This document shows positions 1 to 7,558 of a stretch of DNA of 64,000 bases, in pieces. Made by a program: the position numbers and the translations under genes. The stretch is from assembly GCA_030704425.1 (NCBI GenBank), contig JAPDHM010000002.1, positions 744,001-808,000 on the forward strand, in the 5' to 3' direction. This DNA is from Rhodobacteraceae bacterium IMCC1909. Its GTDB lineage: Bacteria; Pseudomonadota; Alphaproteobacteria; Rhodobacterales; Rhodobacteraceae. Under the pieces are notes generated by a model. It searched no databases. It worked only from the letters and a program-made list of their open reading frames with translations, and was not told the DNA's origin. Numbering within the stretch: position 1 is the stretch's first letter; each line of letters begins with the position of its first letter.

Positions 1-341
1 CATTTCATATTGCTGCCAATGCCAAAAATAAAGATAACGCCCGAGCTTTCTTAGCATATATTGTTTCTGCTGATGCTCAAACTGAAATGAATAATGGCGC
101 TAATTTGGGACAGCTGCCGGTTAATTCCAAAGCGTCTGTGGATGATGATAAATTCCTAAATAAAGGCTTTGAAATGCTGTCTTCAAACAGCCCGGGAGGC
201 GTAGCACAGTTCTTTGACCGTGACTTCCCAGCAGAAATGGCGCAAGCTGCCATGGAGGGTTTCCAAGAATTCATGATTTATCCAGATAACCTGGACGATA
301 TCCTTGACCGCATCGAAGGCGTACGAAAAGAAGTTTACTAA
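1..341 (+). CDS. Sugar ABC transporter substrate-binding protein, C-terminal part
   Basis: The open frame enters from the left edge (codons in phase from base 3) and stops at 341, so only about 112 C-terminal residues are visible. They read as the end of a family 1 extracellular solute-binding protein: a helical segment ending AFLAYIVSADAQTEM, then a loop with GQLPVNSKA, then a last helix containing DNLDDILDRIEGVRKEVY. These proteins bind a sugar in the periplasm and deliver it to the membrane permeases. The two permease genes directly downstream support that role. Signal peptide and binding-site residues lie outside the window, so the ligand cannot be read from the protein; the neighbouring galactosidases suggest a galactoside. 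Confidence 0.85.
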   Translation, partial: FHIAANAKNKDNARAFLAYIVSADAQTEMNNGANLGQLPVNSKASVDDDKFLNKGFEMLSSNSPGGVAQFFDRDFPAEMAQAAMEGFQEFMIYPDNLDDILDRIEGVRKEVY

Positions 342-380
342 GTTCAAACACGGGAGCTAATTTTCAACTCACCGAATATC

Positions 381-406
381 GGATGCGCAGGGCAACCTGC
401 GCATCC
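381..406 (+). other. Stem-loop between binding-protein and permease genes
   Basis: An 11-bp perfect inverted repeat (GGATGCGCAGG / CCTGCGCATCC) with a GCAA tetraloop lies 39 bases after the binding-protein stop. No T-tract follows it, so it is not a classical terminator. In many sugar transporter operons such a hairpin protects the upstream binding-protein message from 3' decay and lowers permease expression; that role here is inferred. Confidence 0.6.
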
Positions 407-424
407 GCCCCTAGTATCACTAAC

Positions 425-449
425 GACAAGCGGCTTCCGTTTGTCTTTT
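425..449 (+). terminator. Terminator-like hairpin before the first permease
   Basis: A 9-bp stem (GACAAGCGG / CCGTTTGTC, one G-T pair) with a CTT loop is followed by TTTT. It stands 40 bases before the permease start and follows the stronger hairpin at 381-406. It probably acts as a leaky terminator that reduces transcription into the permease genes. Confidence 0.5.
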
Positions 450-489
450 CTGATTTCTTAGACCTTCACTTCCCGCGGAAGGCGACTCG

Positions 490-1416
490 ATGAACACAAC
501 ATTGGTCAAACAGAACTGGTACAAGCGAAATGAAATCGCGATCACGCCATGGCTGTTTTTGGTGCCAGGGCTCATTATGTTTGCAATTTACGTAGTCTTC
601 CCAATTTTTCAAAGCTTTCGTATCTCCTTATTCAAATGGGATGGCCTTGGATCATTAGCGACACATGGCGAATATATTGGGATGGCAAATTATGAAAAGC
701 TTCTGACCCGAGATCGCTCTTTCAACATTTCGCTTTGGAACAATCTTAAGTGGCTGGTTTTTTATCTAGCCTCAATTCCAGCCGGACTATTTATCGCATT
801 ATTCCTCAATCAAACCGTGCGCGGCATTCGACTTTATAAATCCTTGTTTTTCTTTCCATTCGTAATCTCTCAAATCGTTGTTGGCTTGGTTTTTACGTGG
901 TTTTATGATCCACAATACGGGCTATTCAACGGGATCATTGGCTTTGTCGGCTTTAAGCCACTAAATGTTTTGGGTGATCCTACCTTATCGACCTACGGGG
1001 TCATAGCAGCTGGGCTTTGGCCACAGACGGCATATTGCATGATCCTTTATCTAACCGGCCTCAACTCCCTTGACCTCGAACAAACCGAAGCGGCTCGTTT
1101 GGACGGTGCCAAAGGCATTAGGATGCTTTGGCACGTTATCTTACCGCAATTACGCCCCGCCACGTTCATTGCCTTTGTGGTGACAGTGATCGGCTCGCTT
1201 CGCTCATTTGACCTGATCTCAATCATGACTAATGGTGGCCCGTTCGGGTCATCGCGAGTGCTCAGTTTTTACATGTTTGAAAAGTCCCTTTCAGAATACG
1301 GTTTCAAAATGGGCTATGGCGCCGCGATTGCGGTGATCCTATTTCTAATAATGATGGTATTCATTGGCTACTTTTTGTGGCGCATGTACCAAGATGAGAA
1401 AGCCACTAACGGATGA
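490..1416 (+). CDS. Sugar ABC transporter permease, MalF type
   Basis: A 308-residue inner-membrane protein with about six hydrophobic segments, the first near residues 18-40 (PWLFLVPGLIMFAIYVV). The cytoplasmic EAA loop that docks the ATPase is clear near residues 200-225 (EAARLDGAKGIRMLWHVILP). Length and layout match the MalF/UgpA-like half of a carbohydrate uptake-1 transporter. It lies between the binding protein and the second permease, so the three form one importer. The ATG at 490 follows GCGGAAGGCGACTCG, a fair ribosome site. The cognate ATPase gene is not found next to it. Confidence 0.92.
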   Translation: MNTTLVKQNWYKRNEIAITPWLFLVPGLIMFAIYVVFPIFQSFRISLFKWDGLGSLATHGEYIGMANYEKLLTRDRSFNISLWNNLKWLVFYLASIPAGLFIALFLNQTVRGIRLYKSLFFFPFVISQIVVGLVFTWFYDPQYGLFNGIIGFVGFKPLNVLGDPTLSTYGVIAAGLWPQTAYCMILYLTGLNSLDLEQTEAARLDGAKGIRMLWHVILPQLRPATFIAFVVTVIGSLRSFDLISIMTNGGPFGSSRVLSFYMFEKSLSEYGFKMGYGAAIAVILFLIMMVFIGYFLWRMYQDEKATNG

Positions 1417-1448
1417 AATCCATTTTTGCAGCTTTGGAGCTATAACGG

Positions 1449-2294
1449 ATGTTTCCGAAACCCATCGAAAAATCATCACGCACTTGGCAGCTTGGTTATC
1501 AGGCCCTACTACCCACCGTGATGTTACTATGGCTGGCCCCCTTACTAGCCGTGGCGCTCTTTTCGATCCGGCCAGACTCAGATTTTTTAGTTGGCAATTA
1601 TTGGGGCTGGCCATCATCCTTTGAGATGACCAAAAACTACGGCATGGTGTTTGGCTCCGCAATGCCGCGCTACATAATGAATTCTTTTCTGATAACTATT
1701 CCGACAGTAATAGGAGCGGTAGCGCTCAGCTGTATGACCGGCTTTGCACTGGGCGTTTACAAATTCCGCGGAAATTTGCTGATCTTTTTCATGTTCATTG
1801 CCGGTAATTTCGTGCCCTTTCAAATCCTCATGGTACCCGTGCGCGACCTGACACTTGATATCGGGTTATATAATACCAAAACGGGGCTCGTTTTATTTCA
1901 CATCGCGTTTCAAACTGGATTTTGCACCCTCTTCATGCGCAATTTCATCAAAGCGCTGCCCCATGAGCTGATCGAAGCGGCTCGGGTCGAGGGCATCGCT
2001 GAGTGGCGGATATTCTGGTTCGTGGTCCTGCCGCTGATGAAGCCCGCGATTGCTGCGCTGTCGGTTTTGATCTTCACCTTCATCTGGAATGATTATTTCT
2101 GGGCAATTGTGCTGACCCAGGGCGAAAACGCCCAGCCCGTCACCGCTGGGATTACCAGCTTTAACGCGCAGTTTCGCGCTATGTATCATCTGATGAGCGC
2201 GGGCTCGATTGTCGCAGCGCTGCCGCCGGTCTTGATGTTCTTCCTTATGCAAAAACATTTCATTGCCGGCCTAACACTCGGCTCGGTCAAGTAA
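1449..2294 (+). CDS. Sugar ABC transporter permease, MalG type
   Basis: A 281-residue polytopic membrane protein, second half of the importer channel. An N-terminal membrane segment (LLPTVMLLWLAPLLAVALF) is followed by further hydrophobic stretches. The EAA loop reads EAARVEGIAEWRIFWFVVLP, and the C-terminus ends in LTLGSVK, a common ending of MalG-type subunits. It starts 32 bases after the MalF-type gene and is followed after 29 bases by the alpha-galactosidase, so transport and hydrolysis genes look co-transcribed. Substrate specificity is inferred from context only. Confidence 0.92.
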   Translation: MFPKPIEKSSRTWQLGYQALLPTVMLLWLAPLLAVALFSIRPDSDFLVGNYWGWPSSFEMTKNYGMVFGSAMPRYIMNSFLITIPTVIGAVALSCMTGFALGVYKFRGNLLIFFMFIAGNFVPFQILMVPVRDLTLDIGLYNTKTGLVLFHIAFQTGFCTLFMRNFIKALPHELIEAARVEGIAEWRIFWFVVLPLMKPAIAALSVLIFTFIWNDYFWAIVLTQGENAQPVTAGITSFNAQFRAMYHLMSAGSIVAALPPVLMFFLMQKHFIAGLTLGSVK

Positions 2295-2323
2295 CCTACA
2301 CCCGAGCCGCCAAGGAGAACGCT

Positions 2324-4408
2324 ATGTCACAGTTTTGGCGCTTAGATGGGCCCGTTCAAACCTTGATTCTCGCGGCTGAACAAGAGAGGCTGCCGCAGGT
2401 CATCTACTGGGGGGCGCCCCTGCCCGCATCCGAGGATTGCGCCGCGCTCGCCGCTGCCCATGCGATGGACATCACCGGCGGTATGCTCGACGCCAATCCG
2501 GAGCTGTCCATCTGCCCAGAGGCAAGCCAGACCTTTCCCGGTCAACCGGGTCTCATTTGCCGCGATGCACAAGGACGCGTTCTGCGCCCAAATTTTCGCT
2601 TTTCACAAGAGCTGACGCAGGACAACAGCCTATGCCTCACTTATGCGGACAAGGAATTGGGCCTAACCTATGAGGCGCATTTTGAACTGACGGCCAGCTC
2701 AAACATGCTCACCTGCTGGAGCCGCTTGACGGCGATGCAGCCACTTATGGTAAACTGGCTGGCCGCACCGGTATTTCCCGCAACACAGTTGAGCGATGCG
2801 ATGATAGGCTTTTCCGGGCGTTGGATTGGCGAGTTTCAAACCCACGCAATCCCTTGGCGCCCCGGCATTCACAAGCGCGAGAGCCGCACCGGCCGCAGCG
2901 GGCATGAACATTTCCCTGGCCTCATCCTTCCGGAAGTTGGCGCGCACAATACCACGGGCCGGGCTTATGGGTTTCACTATGGATGGTCAGGCGGGCATCA
3001 AATGATCGCCGAAGAACTGCCCGATGGACGCCGGCAAATCCAATTTGGCCATGCCAGCGACAGCCACAACGGTCTGGCCCAAAGTTTTGAAACGGCAAAG
3101 CTCTATGCTGTATTTTCCGATAAGGGACTCAATGGCTGCGGGACCGCCTTTCAAAGGCACCTGCGCGATCATATCCTGACGTTCCCCGAAGCCTCCCTGC
3201 CGCGTCCGGTGCATTATAATTGCTGGGAAGCCATCTATTTTGACCATGATCTTGAAAGCCTCAAAGACATCGCAACCCGCACCAAAAGACTGGGTGCAGA
3301 GCGGTTTGTGCTAGATGATGGATGGTTTGGTCGTCGCGATGATGACAGCTCGTCCCTGGGCGATTGGCAGATTGATCCGCGTAAATATCCCAACGGTCTA
3401 GATCCGCTCGTTGATCACGTCACATCTCTAGGGATGCAATTCGGTCTTTGGGTTGAGCCGGAAATGGTGAACCCTGACAGCGACCTCTTTCGCGCCCATC
3501 CCGATTGGATCTTGGGGCCGAAAGACCAATTGCTTGGACGCCAGCAAATGGTGCTCGACCTCGCGCGCAAGGAGGTCATCACCTATCTTTATGACTGCAT
3601 CTCCACCCTGCTTGAGACCTATAATATTAGCTACTTGAAATGGGATCACAATCGGGTCCTGCCTCTGTGCGATGTAGCACAAACCGAAGGCATCTATGTG
3701 CTTTTGACCCGCTTGCGCGCCGCGTTTCCACATGTGGAGATTGAAAGCTGCGCTTCTGGCGGCGGGCGCATTGACTTTGGCATATTACAGCATTGTCAGC
3801 GGGTCTGGCTGTCGGACAGCAATGACGCGCTTGAGCGCAGCCACATTCAACATGGCGCCGCGCTGTTTTTACCCTCCCTGGTAACCGGTAGCCACGTTGG
3901 TCCACGCCTCTGTCACACCTCAGGCCGAGTCTTTGATATGCGTTACCGGGCTTGGGTTGCGGCGCAGAGACATATGGGCTTTGAAATGGATCCTCGCGAG
4001 CTGGAGCCGCAAGAGGCGCAGGTACTCACCGAGGTGACCCAATGGTACAAAGACAATCGCGACTGGCTGGCCACAGCGGATATCTTGCGGTTAGATACCG
4101 CCGATCCCTCGGTTCTGGGAGAGATGCAGCTAGCGGCGGATGGGTCGCGCTTTGTGGTGTTTTCCAATCAACTGGACAGCGCGCAGCAAATTCTGCCCCG
4201 CCCGCTGTGCTTGACCGCGCTTGATCCGGAAGCCCGCTATAGCTTGCGGCTGCGCAACCGCGATGAGGCCTCAAACCTATCACGCGGAGCGCCCCTGCTC
4301 AAATCGCAAGACTTGCAAGCCTCTGGAGTTTGGTTGATGACCCATGGCTTGCATTTGCCCTATGCCATGCCCGGTTCAATATGGGTTGTTGAAGGGCGCA
4401 AACTCTGA
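2324..4408 (+). CDS. Alpha-galactosidase, glycoside hydrolase family 36
   Basis: A 694-residue enzyme expected to cleave terminal alpha-galactosyl units such as those of melibiose, raffinose or galactosylglycerol. The N-terminal third is a beta-rich domain; the catalytic barrel begins near residue 290. GH36 hallmarks are visible: ERFVLDDGWFGRRDDD near 326-341, GLWVEPEMV near 374-382, and the nucleophile motif YLKWDHNR with Asp441. The acid/base region is WLSDSNDALERS near 495-506. No signal peptide is present, so it acts in the cytoplasm after uptake. The ATG follows AAGGAGAACGCT, a strong ribosome site. Length fits the family (about 700 residues). Confidence 0.93.
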   Translation: MSQFWRLDGPVQTLILAAEQERLPQVIYWGAPLPASEDCAALAAAHAMDITGGMLDANPELSICPEASQTFPGQPGLICRDAQGRVLRPNFRFSQELTQDNSLCLTYADKELGLTYEAHFELTASSNMLTCWSRLTAMQPLMVNWLAAPVFPATQLSDAMIGFSGRWIGEFQTHAIPWRPGIHKRESRTGRSGHEHFPGLILPEVGAHNTTGRAYGFHYGWSGGHQMIAEELPDGRRQIQFGHASDSHNGLAQSFETAKLYAVFSDKGLNGCGTAFQRHLRDHILTFPEASLPRPVHYNCWEAIYFDHDLESLKDIATRTKRLGAERFVLDDGWFGRRDDDSSSLGDWQIDPRKYPNGLDPLVDHVTSLGMQFGLWVEPEMVNPDSDLFRAHPDWILGPKDQLLGRQQMVLDLARKEVITYLYDCISTLLETYNISYLKWDHNRVLPLCDVAQTEGIYVLLTRLRAAFPHVEIESCASGGGRIDFGILQHCQRVWLSDSNDALERSHIQHGAALFLPSLVTGSHVGPRLCHTSGRVFDMRYRAWVAAQRHMGFEMDPRELEPQEAQVLTEVTQWYKDNRDWLATADILRLDTADPSVLGEMQLAADGSRFVVFSNQLDSAQQILPRPLCLTALDPEARYSLRLRNRDEASNLSRGAPLLKSQDLQASGVWLMTHGLHLPYAMPGSIWVVEGRKL

Positions 4409-4452
4409 CTTTATTCTCACAAGACACACAGACCACCGCAAGGAGATCCCAC

Positions 4453-5220
4453 ATGCCCAGCGTCCAGTTTAGCGATCTTAAACAGGCCTCCATCTACATC
4501 ACCGGCGGCGGATCTGGCATTGGCGCGGCCATCACTGAGGGATTTGTCGCCCAAGGCGCCAAAGTCGCCTTCATTGGAAGATCTGACGCCACGGCTTTCG
4601 CCAACGATCTGGCTGAAAAATACGACAACCCACCGCTGTTCATTCAAGGGGACATCACCGACACCGGTGCGCTCCAATCCAGCATGGCACAGGCCAAAGA
4701 CGCGCACGGCCATATCACCTGCCTGATCAACAATGCGGCCAATGATGCGCGGCACAGCACGGCAGATGTCACAGAAGATTTTTGGGACCAGATGGTGCAA
4801 ATCAATCTTAAAGCCTACTTCTTTTCCTGCCAAACGGCCCTACCGCAGATGCAAGCCGCCGGCTTTGGCTCAATCATAAATTTCAGCTCTATCAGTTATA
4901 TGATGGGAAATGCAGGCTATCCCATTTACACCGCCTGCAATTCCGCGATCAACGGAATGACCCGCAGCCTCGCACGGGAATTTGGACCCGACAAAATTCG
5001 CGTCAATGCTTTGGCACCGGGTTGGGTTCTAACGCAAAAGCAAAAAGATCTCTGGGTCACAGAAGAAGGGTTGGCGGCCCATGTGGCACGACAGTGCCTC
5101 AACGAAACCTTAGAGCCAGAGGATATCGTCGGAGGCTGCCTGTTTCTCGCCTCTCAATCCTCGAAAATGATGACCGGCCAAGCCTTGGTTATCGATGGCG
5201 GCGTGGTTACCACAGGATGA
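4453..5220 (+). CDS. SDR-family dehydrogenase, possible galactose dehydrogenase
   Basis: A 255-residue short-chain dehydrogenase/reductase. The nucleotide-binding motif TGGGSGIGAAI is near residues 18-28, NNAA is near 95, and the catalytic Ser lies in INFSSISYM. The catalytic Tyr lies in YTACNSAINGMTRSLA, but the position normally occupied by Lys in YxxxK is Asn (codon AAT). The C-terminus MMTGQALVIDGGVVTTG is typical. Its place before dgoK suggests it oxidises galactose or a related sugar acid in the De Ley-Doudoroff route, but the substrate is not proven. A ribosome site AAGGAG precedes the ATG by 7 bases. The Lys to Asn change is either a trait of its clade or a loss of activity. Confidence 0.85.
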   Translation: MPSVQFSDLKQASIYITGGGSGIGAAITEGFVAQGAKVAFIGRSDATAFANDLAEKYDNPPLFIQGDITDTGALQSSMAQAKDAHGHITCLINNAANDARHSTADVTEDFWDQMVQINLKAYFFSCQTALPQMQAAGFGSIINFSSISYMMGNAGYPIYTACNSAINGMTRSLAREFGPDKIRVNALAPGWVLTQKQKDLWVTEEGLAAHVARQCLNETLEPEDIVGGCLFLASQSSKMMTGQALVIDGGVVTTG

Positions 5221-6122
5221 CGATGACAGCCGATTGGATCGCCGTAGATTGGGGCACAAGCACGCTGCGGGCTTGGGCGATGAGCCAGGATGCGCAAGAT
5301 TTAGCCACCGCCTCAAGCACAGACGGCATGGGGCAGTTGGCCTCAGCAGAGTTTGAACCTGCATTGTTGCGACTTGTGGAGCCTTGGCTTGAAGTGTCCA
5401 AGCCAACCCCCGTCATCGCCTGCGGCATGGTTGGCGCCAAACAAGGTTGGGTCGAAGCGACCTATGCCCCCACCCCCTGCAAGCCTCAATCACGGTTCAC
5501 CACGGCCCCAACCAGTGATCCAAGGCTCAACGTGCATATCATCGCCGGCGTCAGCCAATCCGAACCAGCCGATGTCATGCGCGGCGAAGAAACGCAAATA
5601 GCTGGGTTCCAGCGTCTAAATCCAAAATGGGATGGGGTCATTTGCCTGCCGGGCACCCATACCAAATGGGTGCAAATGAGCGCGGGCGAGATCGTGAGTT
5701 TTCAGACATTTATGACCGGCGAAATTTTCGCCCTTCTCTGTACCTCCTCGGTTCTTCGCCACTCTGTCGTCGGCGAAACCTGGGAGGACGACGCCTTCCT
5801 GAGGGCTGTGGACGAGGCCATGTCCAGACCGGAAGCCTTAGCGGCGCGGCTGTTTGGGATCCGGGCCCAGGATCTTCTACATGGTCTCCCCCCCGCCTCT
5901 GCCCGCGCGCGCGTTTCGGGCCTCTTGGTCGGCGCGGAATTGGCCGCCGCGAAACCCTATTGGATCGGACAATCAATTGCCATGATTGGCGCGCAAGCGC
6001 TCTGCGATGGTTATGCAGCAGCGCTTTCAGCGCAGCATGTGCCCGTAATTCGCACCGATACCAGCCAAATGACCCTAGCCGGGCTCAAAGCAGCCTATGC
6101 CACTTGGAAGGAAACCCCATGA
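5217..6122 (+). CDS. dgoK: 2-dehydro-3-deoxygalactonokinase
   Basis: A 301-residue cytoplasmic kinase that phosphorylates 2-keto-3-deoxygalactonate, the fourth step of the De Ley-Doudoroff galactose pathway. The N-terminus shows the phosphate-binding motif IAVDWGTSTLRAW; later motifs include ACGMVGAKQGW, MRGEETQIAG and CLPGTHTKWV, which identify the DgoK family. The frame is open far upstream, but the start at 5217 overlaps the SDR stop as ATGA and begins the conserved region; an ATG six bases later is an alternative. It overlaps dgoA downstream in the same ATGA manner, which indicates translational coupling. Confidence 0.93.
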   Translation: MTMTADWIAVDWGTSTLRAWAMSQDAQDLATASSTDGMGQLASAEFEPALLRLVEPWLEVSKPTPVIACGMVGAKQGWVEATYAPTPCKPQSRFTTAPTSDPRLNVHIIAGVSQSEPADVMRGEETQIAGFQRLNPKWDGVICLPGTHTKWVQMSAGEIVSFQTFMTGEIFALLCTSSVLRHSVVGETWEDDAFLRAVDEAMSRPEALAARLFGIRAQDLLHGLPPASARARVSGLLVGAELAAAKPYWIGQSIAMIGAQALCDGYAAALSAQHVPVIRTDTSQMTLAGLKAAYATWKETP

Positions 6123-6721
6123 CCCGTCCCATCATCGCCATTTTGCGCGGGGTTAAGCCGGAGGAGGTCTTAGCGATTGCAGATGCAATTTTGCAGGCCG
6201 GCATTGAAAAAATCGAAGTCCCGCTGAATTCTCCCTCCCCCCTTATCAGTATCGAAGCTCTGGCCAAGGCCTATGGCGCTGATGCCTTGATTGGGGCCGG
6301 AACAGTGCTGACATCCCAAGAGGTCACGCAGGTGGATCAAGCCGGGGGCCGTTTGGTGGTGTCTCCAAATTGCGATGTAGAGGTGATAAGTACCGCGGTC
6401 GCCGCCGGTCTTCAAAGTTGGCCCGGGATCTTTACCCCGAGCGAGGCATTAACAGCTCTCAAAGCGGGGGCAACGGGCCTGAAGCTATTTCCAGGCGACA
6501 TGGCGCAGCCACGCGGTCTTAAGGCAATGCGGGCAATTTTACCGGCCGGCACGCTAGTCTATGCGGTGGGCGGCGCTCAGCCAGATAATTTTTCCGATTG
6601 GATTGCCGCCAGCACCGATGGCTTTGGCCTTGGTTCGGCCATATACAAACCAGGTGACACGCCACAGATCGTTCAACAAAAGGCGCGCGCCATTGTCGCC
6701 GCATTCGATGCCGCATGGTAA
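6119..6721 (+). CDS. dgoA: 2-dehydro-3-deoxy-6-phosphogalactonate aldolase
   Basis: A 200-residue class I aldolase of the KDPG/KDPGal family. It splits 2-keto-3-deoxy-6-phosphogalactonate into pyruvate and glyceraldehyde 3-phosphate. The family motifs are present: IAILRGVKPEE near residue 6, IEVPLNSP near 32, GAGTVLT near 59, VSPNCD near 81 and GLKLFPGD with the Schiff-base Lys122. The reading frame is open upstream, but the ATG at 6119 overlaps the dgoK stop (ATGA) and starts exactly at the conserved N-terminus. It overlaps the lactonase gene by 7 bases. Confidence 0.94.
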   Translation: MTRPIIAILRGVKPEEVLAIADAILQAGIEKIEVPLNSPSPLISIEALAKAYGADALIGAGTVLTSQEVTQVDQAGGRLVVSPNCDVEVISTAVAAGLQSWPGIFTPSEALTALKAGATGLKLFPGDMAQPRGLKAMRAILPAGTLVYAVGGAQPDNFSDWIAASTDGFGLGSAIYKPGDTPQIVQQKARAIVAAFDAAW

Positions 6722-7551
6722 GCGTTTTCGACACCCGCCCTTGCAGCCTGGGCGAGGGTCCGCTCTGGCATCCTTTGCGCGGCGAACTCTTCTGGTTTGA
6801 CATCAACGCCCATCAATTGCTCAGCAAAACCGCCGTTTGGCAATTTGATGAATATGTCTCTGCCGCCGGTTGGATCAGCAAGGATGAGTTGCTCGTCGCC
6901 TCTGAAAGTCAGCTGTTTCGCTTCCATCTTGGCGATCAGACTCAAACGAAAATTTGCGACCTCGAAGCAAACAATCCCATTACACGGTCCAATGATGGGC
7001 GCTGTGATCCCCAAGGTGGGTTTTGGATTGGCACAATGGGTAAGAAAGCAGAGGCGAAGGCCGGCGCGATTTACCGATATTACCAAGGTGATTTGGTACG
7101 GTTTTTCCCTGAGATTACCATTCCTAATGCGATATGTTTTGCACCAGATGGGCATACCGCTTATTTCACCGACACCCCGCTCCGGCAAATTCTTGCGGTG
7201 AATCTGGATGCGGATGGCTGGCCATGCAGCGCGCCGCGCGTGGCGGTCGACCTGACCGGAACGGCCGACAATCCTGACGGTGCCGTGGTGGATGCGCAGG
7301 GCAATATTTGGAACGCTCAATGGGGCGCGGCGCGCCTGGCATGTTACAGCCCAAAGGGCGTCTTGTTGCAGACCCTAGAAATCGGTGCCGCGCATGCCAC
7401 ATGCCCCGCCTTTGCGGGAGCCAGCGGCCAAATTTTTTGTACCAGCGCAACGGAAGGAATCGCGCCGGAGGCCCTGACTGGGCATGATGGCCAAACCTTT
7501 GTTGCCGAAGTCTCCGCCATCGGACAGCTTGAACATCAGGTCATTTTGTGA
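6715..7551 (+). CDS. SMP-30/gluconolactonase family lactonase, likely galactonolactonase
   Basis: A 278-residue six-bladed propeller lactonase. The metal site is recognisable: Glu14 in LGEGPLWHP, Asn/Asp in SNDGRCDPQGGFWIGTM, Asn in IPNAICFAPDG, and Asp in ADNPDGAVVD. Such enzymes hydrolyse sugar lactones with a divalent metal. Between dgoA and beta-galactosidase, the natural substrate would be galactonolactone made by a galactose dehydrogenase. The start at 6715 overlaps the dgoA stop by 7 bases, so the operon continues unbroken. No signal peptide is seen. Confidence 0.9.
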   Translation: MVSVFDTRPCSLGEGPLWHPLRGELFWFDINAHQLLSKTAVWQFDEYVSAAGWISKDELLVASESQLFRFHLGDQTQTKICDLEANNPITRSNDGRCDPQGGFWIGTMGKKAEAKAGAIYRYYQGDLVRFFPEITIPNAICFAPDGHTAYFTDTPLRQILAVNLDADGWPCSAPRVAVDLTGTADNPDGAVVDAQGNIWNAQWGAARLACYSPKGVLLQTLEIGAAHATCPAFAGASGQIFCTSATEGIAPEALTGHDGQTFVAEVSAIGQLEHQVIL

Positions 7552-7558
7552 GGTCCCA

